Numbered from the stretch's first letter, positions 17,689 to 25,834 are shown. The stretch is 64,000 nucleotides of DNA from Thermococcus bergensis (GCF_020386975.1 NZ_JABFNK010000005.1:930001-994000), one strand, 5' to 3'. Made by a program: numbers and translations. Notes: generated by a model not told the origin, from the letters alone.

Positions 17689-18189
17689 CTACACGTACTT
17701 CATCAAAAGGGAAACCGCCTCTTCCAGAACATGTCTGTCTTCAGCGTCCACAACGTGCTCCAGATAATAGAGGCCCTTTATGTTGAGGATTATGTAGGCT
17801 TCATTTCTGTCCAAACCGAGGTCGTAGGCTTCATAGTAAACCATCTCCTCTCCCAGAGCCTCGTTGAGCATCTCAATAAAGTAGTTTATCTCATCCGTTG
17901 TTAGGTCGTCCCATTTGCTCTCCATCTCGTCGAAGTATCTCTCAAGGGTTCTCAGGGTTTCCAAGTCTACTTTAAGTGTGCCCTCCACATAGGGGAACTC
18001 GCCGACCCTGAAAATCTTCACGCCTTCTTCGTCCCTTATGCCCACATAGTCCCAGAGGAGAACTCCCTCTATGACATTGACACCATACCTGCTCGCGAGA
18101 TATGTAAACCTCTCCATAGCCTCTTCCATATCCTCCAAGAACTCCTCTTCATTAGTGAATCTAACAATCTTACTTATCGTTCCAGCCAT
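17689..18189 (-). CDS. Uncharacterised acidic protein, first gene of the queE operon
   Basis: This 166-residue protein is strongly acidic and probably soluble and helical (NEEEFLEDMEEAMERF, LRTLERYFDEMESKWDD, EINYFIEMLNEALGEE). I do not recognise the family. ATG 18189 follows AAGGTGTGAAGT. A TTATAA promoter element near 18225 is palindromic and could serve this gene or a candidate ncRNA on the other strand. It ends nine bases before the next small gene's start. Confidence 0.65.
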   Translation of the reverse strand: MAGTISKIVRFTNEEEFLEDMEEAMERFTYLASRYGVNVIEGVLLWDYVGIRDEEGVKIFRVGEFPYVEGTLKVDLETLRTLERYFDEMESKWDDLTTDEINYFIEMLNEALGEEMVYYEAYDLGLDRNEAYIILNIKGLYYLEHVVDAEDRHVLEEAVSLLMKYV

Positions 18190-18249
18190 ACTTCACACCT
18201 TGAAGGTTCATCAACCCCTAAGGGTTATAAGCCTTTAGGACTAGTATCC

Positions 18250-18325
18250 ATCGCCCGAGGAGTATTGGGTTGCGATGACCTCGGGACCCCCAGGGGGGCG
18301 ACATCCCTAACGCCCCCCTATTAAA
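18250..18325 (+). ncRNA. GC-rich structured intergenic RNA candidate
   Basis: Between two divergent genes lies a strongly GC-rich island in otherwise AT-rich DNA. It holds two strong inverted repeats: CCCGAGG (18254-18260) with CCTCGGG (18279-18285), and GGGGGGCG (18293-18300) with CGCCCCCC (18311-18318), a perfect eight-pair stem. TTATAA at 18225 is placed about 25 bases before the island, and a T-rich stretch follows. GC islands of this kind mark stable RNAs in AT-rich hyperthermophiles. No tRNA shape and no complete C/D or H/ACA boxes were found. The strand is a guess. Confidence 0.45.
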
Positions 18326-18367
18326 GTTTTTAAAAACTTTGACTGCATTGATAACTGGTGGTTATTT

Positions 18368-18928
18368 ATGGTTATCATTCCCAAGCCCATCGACCCACGA
18401 GAAATAAAAAAGCTTAGAAAGGAACTTGGCATAACGCAAGAAGAGCTCGCGGAAAAAGCGGGAGTTACACAGGCTTATATAGCAAAGCTTGAAAGCGGCA
18501 AAGTCGATCCCAGATTATCTACTTTCAACCGAATTCTCCAAGCGTTAGCCGAATGTAAAAAGGTTCGATTTGTAGCCAGGGAAATAATGTCTTCCCCCAT
18601 AATAGCCGTCAAACCCTACGAGACTGTTGAAGATGTTGTTAAGTTGATGAACGAACACAACATTTCTCAGGTTCCCGTGATAGCAGGCAACAAAGTAGTC
18701 GGTTCTGTTACAGAAAAGACTCTCATCAGGAAAAGCTTTGAGTATGAAGATCTGCTTTCAAAGAAGGTCATGGAGATCATGGACGAGCCGTTTCCGATAA
18801 TAAATGAAGACGAAAGCATTGAAGTCGTAAAGTTTCTCCTTGAGGAGCATCCTGCTGTCATAGTCCAGAACAGAGAAGGCAAACCCGTGGGAATAATAAC
18901 CCGCTCAGATCTGTTTAAAATAAAATAA
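18368..18928 (+). CDS. HTH (XRE) regulator with paired CBS domains
   Basis: This 186-residue protein has an XRE-type helix-turn-helix at residues about 12-60 (LGITQEELAEKAGVTQAYIAKLE). It is followed by two CBS domains, from about 72 (IMSSPIIAVKPYETVEDV, VPVIAGNKVVGSVT) and about 135 (IMDEPFPIINEDESIE, PVGIITRSDLF). CBS pairs bind adenine nucleotides or SAM, so this is probably a ligand-sensing DNA-binding regulator. GGTGGT precedes the ATG by five bases, and GTTTTTAAAAAC near 18327 is a likely TATA box. Its targets are unknown. Confidence 0.85.
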   Translation: MVIIPKPIDPREIKKLRKELGITQEELAEKAGVTQAYIAKLESGKVDPRLSTFNRILQALAECKKVRFVAREIMSSPIIAVKPYETVEDVVKLMNEHNISQVPVIAGNKVVGSVTEKTLIRKSFEYEDLLSKKVMEIMDEPFPIINEDESIEVVKFLLEEHPAVIVQNREGKPVGIITRSDLFKIK

Positions 18929-18932
18929 GAGA

Positions 18933-19472
18933 TCAGTCCAAAGAGGGCACAAGGCTAACCTCGAAGAGAAGTTCTCCAGTTGTTGCATTGTAAATCTCAA
19001 CACTCCAGTGAACAACGTATGCATTGTCCGGGAAGGGATAGCCTAACTCGTTGGCTGGAACTGCTCCCTTTTCTTCGTATTTTTCAGGATTGTTTAATAT
19101 CATAACTTTGGAGTACTCTTCCACGCGATACTTAGCCTCTGGAACGGTATCCGGGTTTCCCCAGTAAACAAGTGAACCTTCCCCATGTCCAAAAAATCCT
19201 GCAGAGATGTTGATGTTGTTGGTATACCATGTGAAGTGAACGGTAAGCCAAGCCCCTTCTGGGCTTCCCTCTCCAAATGGGAAGTTCCAGTCCTTCGACC
19301 ACTTAACAACCATCCAAGTGCTCTGAGGTACTGGGGTAAAGCCCAAGTAACCTTCTTCCCATCCCGTGTAAGTCCTTGCTTTGGGATTTATCTCGTTTGG
19401 AGCTGCGGCAATAATTTGAGCATATGCCCCAAGCAGAAGCATCAAAATTCCGAAGGCCAATGCCTTTTTCAT
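18933..19472 (-). CDS. Secreted protein, paralogue of the upstream gene
   Basis: This 179-residue protein starts with a signal peptide (MKKALAFGILMLLLGAYAQ, then cleavage after IIAAA). The mature part is Trp- and Tyr-rich: MVVKWSKDWNFP, EGAWLTVHFTWYTNN, EAKYRVEEYSKVMILNNPE and IYNATTGELLFEV. The same four blocks in the same order occur in the product at 19574-20167, so the pair arose by tandem duplication. The function is unknown; an extracellular or surface location is expected. GGTGG lies just before the ATG, and about 100 bases separate the paralogues. Confidence 0.75.
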   Translation of the reverse strand: MKKALAFGILMLLLGAYAQIIAAAPNEINPKARTYTGWEEGYLGFTPVPQSTWMVVKWSKDWNFPFGEGSPEGAWLTVHFTWYTNNINISAGFFGHGEGSLVYWGNPDTVPEAKYRVEEYSKVMILNNPEKYEEKGAVPANELGYPFPDNAYVVHWSVEIYNATTGELLFEVSLVPSLD

Positions 19473-19573
19473 TAAACCACCCCAATAGATTTTAGTAATG
19501 GCAATTTGGCATTAAAACTATTAAAGGTTTTTCCAGAAATATTTTGAAAAAACTAAAGAAAGAACAGAAGGCA

Positions 19574-20167
19574 TCAGAATATTGGTCTTCCAAGTCCTTT
19601 TGGAGAGGCTGAGCAGAGGTCAAAAGTTGCAATTAGCTCTCCTGTTTCTGCGTCGTAAACTTTAATTGTGTCCTGGAAAACAACGTACTTTGGAACACCG
19701 CTTTGGTAGTCACCCCATCCCGCAGAGTATGCTCCACCTGCCTCATATCTTGCCCAGGCTTCAGGGTCATTGCTTACCTTCATAATTTTCACGAACTCCT
19801 CTATCCTGTATCTTGCTTCTGGCTGAGTATTCTCATCCCATTGAACTCTTGTATCCCATCCATACCACGTGTCTTCATCGTAATCGTTGCTGTACCAAAT
19901 CCAGTGATTGGTGACCCAGGCTCCGACCGGCTCATCTTCCATTGGTATCCAGTCCTTTGACCACTTCATGATGAGCCATGCGTCCCCCGTACCTAGTACC
20001 CATCCGCCTTCAATGTTTCTGTCGTAATATCCGTACCAGCCGTTGAAGAGCCTTGCATTGTAGTTATAGCCGTATTCGTCGAATCCTACCTGCTCAGGTT
20101 TTGCTAATACTAGGGGCATGCTAACAAAAACCAAAAATACTGCAAACACACATATTGCTTTCTTCAT
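19574..20167 (-). CDS. Secreted protein, paralogue of the downstream gene
   Basis: This 197-residue protein has signal peptide MKKAICVFAVFLVFVSMPL, cleaved near VLAKP. The mature part is rich in Trp, Tyr and acidic residues and contains LIMKWSKDWIPM, VGAWVTNHWIWYSND, EARYRIEEFVKIMKVSNDPE and VYDAETGELIATF, matching the neighbouring paralogue block for block. The start at 20167 has GGGAGGGAAAGAT before it; the frame continues seven codons further. It contains no cysteine in the conserved blocks. I do not know the family. Confidence 0.75.
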   Translation of the reverse strand: MKKAICVFAVFLVFVSMPLVLAKPEQVGFDEYGYNYNARLFNGWYGYYDRNIEGGWVLGTGDAWLIMKWSKDWIPMEDEPVGAWVTNHWIWYSNDYDEDTWYGWDTRVQWDENTQPEARYRIEEFVKIMKVSNDPEAWARYEAGGAYSAGWGDYQSGVPKYVVFQDTIKVYDAETGELIATFDLCSASPKGLGRPIF

Positions 20168-20500
20168 ATCTTTCCCTCCCATATCCAAAAATCCGGTTTT
20201 TTGTGTATTATACCACTATCTGATTGGGAGAAATGCGGTTTTATGCATTACAAATTACTATATTCGATTATTTAAATATTTTGGTGTCAGTTAGATATTT
20301 CTTTAATTAGAGTAAAGCGAAACTTTACTAAAGTCAGCTTTCAAAAAGGCTCCACACAAATACTCGAAGTATGATACTTCCAAGGAGTATCAGCAAACAC
20401 TCTCTGCAGTTTTTGTTGTAAACCAAAGTTTCTTGCCGCTACTAGCAAATTCCGAACAAATTGGCAGTTTTGGATTTGACCTTAATCATTACAAATGCAC
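20168..20500. other. Gene-free AT-rich interval with two small inverted repeats
   Basis: No coding frame is supported here. AGTAAAG-CGAAA-CTTTACT (20311-20329) and GATACT-TCCAAGG-AGTATC (20373-20391) are perfect short inverted repeats of unknown meaning; operators, terminators or old insertion footprints are possible. The left part holds the promoter of the secreted gene read leftward. The right part leads into the RNase J promoter. Confidence 0.4.
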
Positions 20501-20501
20501 A

Positions 20502-20511
20502 TCTTTTTAAA
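20502..20511 (+). promoter_or_regulatory. TATA box of RNase J
   Basis: CTTTTTAAAC is centred about 26 bases before 20533, which would start the transcript right at the base of the first leader hairpin. The leader would be about 80 bases, long for this group. Confidence 0.5.
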
Positions 20512-20532
20512 CCCTCCAATCAACTATATCAT

Positions 20533-20614
20533 AACCCGGTGGAGTTCCGCTCCACCACTCAAAGGGCCGAGGCCGACGAGAGTCCGCCTCAATAAAATGG
20601 TGGAGGAACTAATA
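20533..20614 (+). promoter_or_regulatory. Structured mRNA leader of RNase J with ribosome-site masking option
   Basis: Hairpin 1 pairs GGTGGAG (20538-20544) with CTCCACC (20550-20556). Hairpin 2 pairs GAGGC (20569-20573) with GCCTC (20586-20590), continuing past a C-C mismatch as GAC-GAGA-GTC with a GNRA loop. The ribosome-binding site GGTGGAG (20599-20605) is an exact copy of the 5' arm of hairpin 1. CTCCACC can therefore pair either upstream, leaving the site free, or downstream, hiding it. This is seen directly; regulation is inferred. Confidence 0.6.
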
Positions 20615-21937
20615 ATGATAAAAGTCTACACGCTTGGCGGCTACGAGGAAGTAGGAAAAAACATGACTGCTGTAGAGTACAATGGAGAGGTTGTAATAAT
20701 TGATATGGGAATAAGGCTTGATAGGGTTCTTATTCATGAAGATGTTAACTTTCAGCAGATGAGCTCGAGGGATTTGAGAAAGTTGGGGGCAATCCCGGAT
20801 GATTCTTCGCTTAAGAATAAAAAGGTCGTCGCAATTGCCCTTTCTCACGGCCATCTTGACCATATAGGCGCTATAGCAAAGCTCGCTCCACACTACCCGG
20901 ATGTTCCAATTTACGGAACCCCCTATACGATAAAACTGGCAAAAGCTGAGGTTAGGAGCGAGCAGTACTTTGAAGTCACAAACCCGATGTACGAAACCCA
21001 GTATGGGGAGATTGTTCAGGTCAGTGAAAATCTTGCAATAGAATTTGTTCAGATCACTCACTCAATCCCCCAATCCTCGATGGTTGTTGTGCATACGCCG
21101 GAAGGTGCAGTGGTTTATGCGTGTGATTATAAGTTTGACAACCACAGCCCCCTTGGGGAGAAGCCCGACTACAAAAGGCTCAAGGAACTGGGCAAAGAGG
21201 GAGTAAAAATTTTGATACCAGAGTCCACAAGGGTTGCTGAACACACAAAAACACCAAGTGAAGCCTCTGCAAAGCTCCTTTTGGAGGACTTTTTCTACTA
21301 TGAGGGAATGGAAGAGAGAGGACTGATAACTACAACCTTTGCCTCCCACATAGCCCGTCTGCAGGAGCTGATAGAGATAGCAAACAACATGGGGCGCCAG
21401 GCCGTTCTTGTTGGCAGGTCTCTAGCAAAATATACGGGCATAGCTAAACAGCTCGGCCTAATAAAAATGAAGGGAGCAAAGGCTGTAAGAAGCCCAAATG
21501 CTGTTCAAAAAACTCTTAGAGAGGTTTCCCAAGCTAGGGAAAACTACCTTCTAATAGTTACCGGACATCAGGGCGAGCCGGGAGCTGTGCTCACGAGGAT
21601 GGCCAATGGAGAACTATACGACATAGGGAAAGATGACACCGTAGTGTTCTCGGCTGGAGTTATCCCGAACCCGATCAATATAGCCCAGCGCTACGCCCTT
21701 GAGACGAAGCTCAGAATGAGAGGAGTGAGGATGGTTAAAGATTTACACGTCTCGGGTCATGCAAGCAGGGAGGATCACAGATATCTGATTAAGCTTTTAA
21801 ATCCGGAGAACATAATCCCCGCCCATGGGGAGTTTAGGATGCTCACCCATTATGCTGAGCTTGCCGAAGAAGAGGGGTATCTCATCGGAAGGGACGTTTT
21901 TGTATCAAGAAACGGTTATAAAGTCGATGTGAGGTGA
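20615..21937 (+). CDS. rnj: Archaeal ribonuclease J (5'-3' exonuclease, beta-CASP)
   Basis: This 440-residue RNase J degrades RNA processively from the 5' end, using two zinc ions. HSHGHLDHIGA-type motif ALSHGHLDHIGA is near residue 76; later motifs are YACDYKFD, ESTRVAEH, TTFASHIARLQE (beta-CASP), VTGHQGEPGAVL, HVSGHASREDH and IIPAHGEFRM. The start is ATG 20615 (MIKVYTLGGYEEVGKN), eight bases after GGTGGAGG; an upstream in-frame ATG at 20597 would include the ribosome site itself. It is followed after four bases by idsA, so the two are co-transcribed. Confidence 0.93.
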   Translation: MIKVYTLGGYEEVGKNMTAVEYNGEVVIIDMGIRLDRVLIHEDVNFQQMSSRDLRKLGAIPDDSSLKNKKVVAIALSHGHLDHIGAIAKLAPHYPDVPIYGTPYTIKLAKAEVRSEQYFEVTNPMYETQYGEIVQVSENLAIEFVQITHSIPQSSMVVVHTPEGAVVYACDYKFDNHSPLGEKPDYKRLKELGKEGVKILIPESTRVAEHTKTPSEASAKLLLEDFFYYEGMEERGLITTTFASHIARLQELIEIANNMGRQAVLVGRSLAKYTGIAKQLGLIKMKGAKAVRSPNAVQKTLREVSQARENYLLIVTGHQGEPGAVLTRMANGELYDIGKDDTVVFSAGVIPNPINIAQRYALETKLRMRGVRMVKDLHVSGHASREDHRYLIKLLNPENIIPAHGEFRMLTHYAELAEEEGYLIGRDVFVSRNGYKVDVR

Positions 21938-21941
21938 TAAA

Positions 21942-22967
21942 ATGAAGTTTGATCCGTTATTTAAAGCATTAAAAGAAAAGGCTAAGGTCGTAGATGAGGC
22001 TATTTTTGAGCTTATACCCGAAAAGGAGCCCAAAGTTCTTTATGACGCTGCAAGGCATTATCCTCTCGCGGGAGGGAAGAGAGTTAGGCCGTTCATAGTT
22101 TTAACAGCTACTGAAGCCGTTGGGGGAAACCCCGAGAAAGCCGTCTATGCTGCGGCGGCTGTAGAGTTACTTCACAACTATTCTCTCGTACACGATGATA
22201 TAATGGATATGGACGAAAAAAGAAGGGGTAGACCGACAGTTCATAAAATTTGGGGAATAAATATGGCAATTTTAGCCGGTGACCTGCTCTTTTCAAAGGT
22301 TTTTGAGGCTGTGGCAAAGATACCCATCGAGGCTGAGAAGGTTGTAAGGGTTTTGGATGTCATTGCAAAGACCTCAAACGAGCTGTGCGAAGGGCAGGCA
22401 ATGGACTTGGAGTTTGAGAACAAAGGAACAGTCACCATAGATGAATACATGAAGATGATAAGCGGAAAAACCGGGGCGCTTATAGATGCTTCAGCTACAA
22501 TAGGCGGCATTATAGGAACGGAAAACGAAGAATACATCGAAGCGTTATCAAAATACGGAAGAAACATAGGCATAGCTTTCCAGATATGGGACGATGTTCT
22601 CGATTTGACGGCAGACGAAGAAAAGCTCGGAAAGCCGGTAGGGAGTGACATAAGAAAGGGCAAAAAGACGCTCATAGTTGCCCACTTCCTCGAAAATGCA
22701 AGTGAAGAAGACAAGGCAGAGTTCTTTAAGATATTTGGAAAATATGCTGGCGACGTAAAGGGAACGGGAATAATAGAAGAGGATGTCCAGGAAGAAGTCA
22801 GGAAGGCCATTGAACTCCTCAAAAAGTATGGAAGCATAGACTATGCGGCAAAAGTCGCAAGGGAGCTGGCAGATGAGGCAAAGAAGGCGCTAGAAATACT
22901 CCCAGAAAGCGAGGCGAGGAAACAACTGGCGCTTTTGGCAGACTTCATAGTGGAAAGGGAATATTAG
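21942..22967 (+). CDS. idsA: Geranylgeranyl/farnesyl diphosphate synthase
   Basis: This 341-residue trans-prenyltransferase builds C15 to C20 isoprenoid diphosphates for archaeal membrane lipids. The first aspartate-rich motif is VHDDIMDMD near residue 85 and the second is IWDDVLDLT near residue 210; GGKRVRPF and GKTGAL are also present. GGTGAT lies three bases before the ATG, immediately after the RNase J stop. A run of seven T follows at 22981. Confidence 0.94.
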   Translation: MKFDPLFKALKEKAKVVDEAIFELIPEKEPKVLYDAARHYPLAGGKRVRPFIVLTATEAVGGNPEKAVYAAAAVELLHNYSLVHDDIMDMDEKRRGRPTVHKIWGINMAILAGDLLFSKVFEAVAKIPIEAEKVVRVLDVIAKTSNELCEGQAMDLEFENKGTVTIDEYMKMISGKTGALIDASATIGGIIGTENEEYIEALSKYGRNIGIAFQIWDDVLDLTADEEKLGKPVGSDIRKGKKTLIVAHFLENASEEDKAEFFKIFGKYAGDVKGTGIIEEDVQEEVRKAIELLKKYGSIDYAAKVARELADEAKKALEILPESEARKQLALLADFIVEREY

Positions 22968-22978
22968 CTTCATCCATA

Positions 22979-22987
22979 CCTTTTTTT
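22979..22987 (+). terminator. Poly-T terminator after idsA
   Basis: CCTTTTTTT directly follows the idsA coding region and precedes the tRNA promoter. Runs of T suffice for termination by archaeal RNA polymerase. Confidence 0.5.
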
Positions 22988-23045
22988 AATTTGGGGTAAT
23001 TGAGCGAAAAGTTTATATATGCAATTTTGGCTTCTTTCTTTCGGT

Positions 23046-23122
23046 GCCCCGGTGGCTCAGCCTGGTGGAGCGGCCGCTTGGTAAGCGGCAGGTCGCGGGT
23101 TCAAACCCCGCCCGGGGCTCCA
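23046..23122 (+). tRNA. tRNA-Thr (anticodon GGT), CCA encoded
   Basis: Acceptor stem GCCCCGG pairs with CCGGGGC. The anticodon arm GCCGC-TTGGTAA-GCGGC gives anticodon GGT. The T arm is GCGGG-TTCAAAC-CCCGC. The discriminator is T and CCA is encoded at 23120-23122. There is no intron. A promoter GTTTATATATGC lies about 35 bases upstream. Confidence 0.95.
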
Positions 23123-23192
23123 ATAAAATGCTCTTTTGAGAATCGTACCACAAATAGTTAAAACATTCAGACGATACTTCGGTTTGATATTC

Positions 23193-23705
23193 ATGAGCAC
23201 CAGAGAAAGAATTTTGGAGTATGTCACAAAGAATCCTGGAATAACTTTTCGTAAGTTAGCCCAAGAACTCAACATAGGGCTAGGAAACCTGCAATACCAC
23301 CTATGGCATCTTGAAAAAGAGGGAAAAATCACCTCAAAACGGCTTGGAGGGAAAAAATACTTCTTCCCACCAGGTTTTGAAGAAGAGTACCGGCGTCTTA
23401 TGATAGCTATTTCAAACGAAAGCCAAAGAAAGATACTCCTTTTACTTGCGGAAGGGGACAAAAACCAGAGTGAAATCGCAGAAAAGCTCAACCTAACCCC
23501 TTCTACTATAGTTTATCATACAAAACGGCTCGAGAGGTTGGGGATTATTACAAAGATAAAAGACGGAAAAAACACCGTTTATTCCCTTAATTGCGATGTT
23601 AATGTTTTAGTTCGCATAATCAAAGAGTATAAACCAAAAATCTGGGACAAACTGGCAGATAAATTAATTGATTTAACGTTAGCGTTTAGGGGGGAGGAAG
23701 AGTGA
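23193..23705 (+). CDS. Tandem winged-helix transcriptional regulator
   Basis: This 170-residue protein has two winged-helix domains. The first is at about 1-60 (MSTRERILEYVTKNPGITF, QYHLWHLEKEGKI) and the second at about 80-140 (SQRKILLLLAEGDKNQSE, TPSTIVYHTKRLERLGII). Both resemble ArsR-type DNA-binding folds. The frame extends 19 codons upstream into the tRNA trailer, so ATG 23193 is chosen. Its stop overlaps the start of a small membrane protein gene, suggesting the regulator responds to or controls that partner. Confidence 0.8.
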   Translation: MSTRERILEYVTKNPGITFRKLAQELNIGLGNLQYHLWHLEKEGKITSKRLGGKKYFFPPGFEEEYRRLMIAISNESQRKILLLLAEGDKNQSEIAEKLNLTPSTIVYHTKRLERLGIITKIKDGKNTVYSLNCDVNVLVRIIKEYKPKIWDKLADKLIDLTLAFRGEEE

Positions 23706-23974
23706 TTGACATCTTAGGATATCTTCTCGACGGAAGTATAATTATTTTGGGGACTATACTATCAGTAGCAGCATGGAAAACATACAGAAAAAGTGGGATG
23801 AAAAGTATTTTGCTCCTTTTTTTGGCATTTCTGATGTTCGTTTCCAAAAAGATCATTGAGAACTTTCATCTAATCAGAACATCATTGTCTTCAGAAATAC
23901 TTGAGGTAGTCTCAACTACATTTGAACTTTTAATATTGCTGTTATTTTTTACAGCCCTAATAAGAAGGGATTGA
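23702..23974 (+). CDS. Small membrane protein paired with the winged-helix regulator
   Basis: This 90-residue protein has three predicted membrane spans (DGSIIILGTILSVAAW, SILLLFLAFLMFVS, LLILLLFFTALI) joined by short basic loops. It starts with GTG overlapping the regulator's stop codon by four bases. I do not know its family. The same regulator plus membrane-protein pairing is common in archaea; a sensing role is inferred. The following 115 bases to the convergent gene show nothing further. Confidence 0.65.
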   Translation: MIDILGYLLDGSIIILGTILSVAAWKTYRKSGMKSILLLFLAFLMFVSKKIIENFHLIRTSLSSEILEVVSTTFELLILLLFFTALIRRD

Positions 23975-24089
23975 AGTGCCGCTTGATGTAATTGGGAAAG
24001 TTCATACGCCCCAAGAGCGTTAATTGACTTAAGAGAAGAACTGGAAAAGCTGGAAGGGCCATAAAGGCCAAATATTCTAAGGTTAGAGA

Positions 24090-24539
24090 CTAGCGCACTA
24101 TTAGGAGCGGGGGCTTCACGTTACCGGCTATCTCTTCCAGCAAGCTTCCTATCCTCGTTTTTCCGCTCTTTCCATAGGCCCCCATTACAACAAGCGAGTA
24201 CTCCCCGCTGTTTGCTTCTTCAAGAATTTTGTCCTTAGCTATTCCCTCAACAATCTTTATGGAACAGTTTACCCCCTCTTCGTGGCAGAACTTTAATATT
24301 TCACTCATGACATCTTGAAGATCTCTTTTCATTTTGTTCCAGACCTCATCTTCAAACCTGCGCACCTTCTCAATGTCTCCATGCCTCGCCACCAAGTTGA
24401 ATGCGGTTGCTCTAGCTTCTCTCCTATCTAAAACTGAGAACAGCACCAGTTTTGCGTTCTTTTTCTTGGCAACTGCAATTCCGTGAAGAGCTGCCTTTTG
24501 ACTCCACTTTGAACCATCTATCAACACAAGTATCTTCAT
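24090..24539 (-). CDS. Universal stress protein (UspA family)
   Basis: This 149-residue single-domain Usp starts MKILVLIDGSKWSQKAA. The nucleotide-binding signature GAYGKSGKTRIGSLLEEI lies near residue 115, matching the G-x2-G-x9-G(S/T) ATP-binding pattern. It is the last gene of a three-gene unit, six bases after an ion transporter gene, with another Usp-like gene ahead of the transporter. A regulatory action on the transporter is inferred from this arrangement. Confidence 0.87.
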   Translation of the reverse strand: MKILVLIDGSKWSQKAALHGIAVAKKKNAKLVLFSVLDRREARATAFNLVARHGDIEKVRRFEDEVWNKMKRDLQDVMSEILKFCHEEGVNCSIKIVEGIAKDKILEEANSGEYSLVVMGAYGKSGKTRIGSLLEEIAGNVKPPLLIVR

Positions 24540-24545
24540 TACCCA

Positions 24546-25823
24546 TCACCACACGTACCTAAACCATAATACTCCAACGCCTACGCCTACAGTTAAGACC
24601 ATTATAACCATACCCATCTTGAGGAAGTCCATAAAGGTTATATCTATACCTTCCCTTGCTGCTATCCCTATCACAACAACGTTTGCCGAAGCTCCGATAG
24701 CTGTTCCGTTTCCACCTAGGCACGCCCCTAAACTTAAAGCCCACCAGAGGGGGTACGTGTTAAGAGAACCTCCCATCGCCTTTATCAGGGGTATCATTGT
24801 GGCTGTAAATGGAATGTTGTCTATAATAGCCGAAGCAAATGCTGAAAACCACGCTATAACCAGTACCGCTTCTCCTTCGTTGTGGACGAAAGAGGTTATC
24901 CATTGGGCTATCTGTTCTATAAACCCTGTCTCAACCAGACCACCTACAATAAGGAACAGTCCCCCGAAGAAGAACAAAGTTGCCCACTCAACTTTCTCCA
25001 GAATTCCCTCGGGGTTCTCTCTGCTCCAGAAAAGGAGCAAAGAGGCCCCAAACAATGCAACCACTGCAGGCTCTATCTCAAGCTTGTCGTGGACAAAGAA
25101 GAAGAACACCACGAGAGCAATGGTTACAATTGACTTCCTAAACAGGGCTAAATCCCTAATCGCCGACCTTTCATCCAAGTTGTTTAGAGTTCTTAAAATC
25201 CTCTCCTTCTTTTCGGGGCTGACCTTAAGGGTTCCTCTGTAGGCCAAGTATACTACAAAGACCATGAGTATCAAATCAAGAAATGCTATTGGCCCCATGT
25301 TGAGAAGAAATTCGCTAAAGCTAAGCCCTGCAGCGGAGCCTATCATTATGTTGGGTGGATCACCTATGAGCGTTGCCATTCCACCAATGTTGGAGGCAAA
25401 GATTTCGGAGAGAAGGAAAGGAAGTGGGGTGACCTCCATAAGTCTGGAGATATAGATAAGCATTGGGGTGAGCAAAAGAACTGTGGTCACATTATCAAGA
25501 AAAGCACTTACAAGAGCTGTAACGACTGAAAAGAGAATTAAAACCTTAATAGGATCCCCTTTCGCAAGTTTGGCGGTTTTTATTGCAATATACTCAAACA
25601 GACCGCTTAACCTTGCTGTATTGACAATTATCATCATTCCAGCGAGGAGAAGTATAGTGTCGAGGTCAAGATAAATGGGAACCTTTTCCCACGGGACTAT
25701 GTTTGCCAGAAGAACCAGGGCCCCTCCCATCATCGCAGCAACGGTTCTGTGTATCCATTCGTTTATTATAAGGACATATGTAAAGATGAACACTGCAAGG
25801 GCAAATACCTCCAAGGGAGACAT
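24546..25823 (-). CDS. ArsB/NhaD-type ion transporter
   Basis: This 425-residue membrane protein has about eleven predicted spans and two family repeats: FLDNVTTVLLLTPM with IGDPPNIMIGS in the first half, and IIDNIPFTATMIPL with GGNGTAIGASANVVVIG in the second. These motifs are typical of the ArsB/NhaD branch of the ion transporter superfamily, which includes sodium/proton antiporters and arsenite exporters. The ion cannot be chosen from sequence alone. It lies between two Usp-type genes on the same strand with 6 and 11 base gaps, so it is almost surely in one operon with them. Confidence 0.85.
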   Translation of the reverse strand: MSPLEVFALAVFIFTYVLIINEWIHRTVAAMMGGALVLLANIVPWEKVPIYLDLDTILLLAGMMIIVNTARLSGLFEYIAIKTAKLAKGDPIKVLILFSVVTALVSAFLDNVTTVLLLTPMLIYISRLMEVTPLPFLLSEIFASNIGGMATLIGDPPNIMIGSAAGLSFSEFLLNMGPIAFLDLILMVFVVYLAYRGTLKVSPEKKERILRTLNNLDERSAIRDLALFRKSIVTIALVVFFFFVHDKLEIEPAVVALFGASLLLFWSRENPEGILEKVEWATLFFFGGLFLIVGGLVETGFIEQIAQWITSFVHNEGEAVLVIAWFSAFASAIIDNIPFTATMIPLIKAMGGSLNTYPLWWALSLGACLGGNGTAIGASANVVVIGIAAREGIDITFMDFLKMGMVIMVLTVGVGVGVLWFRYVW

Positions 25824-25834
25824 CTGGCCACCTC

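Noticed and set aside
20311-20391. Replication origin repeats
   Set aside because: Only two unrelated short inverted repeats, no origin-box array and no orc1/cdc6 gene nearby.
22241-22837. Minus-strand frame of 198 codons
   Set aside because: Antisense of idsA, Ser/Phe-rich, a typical shadow of a real gene.
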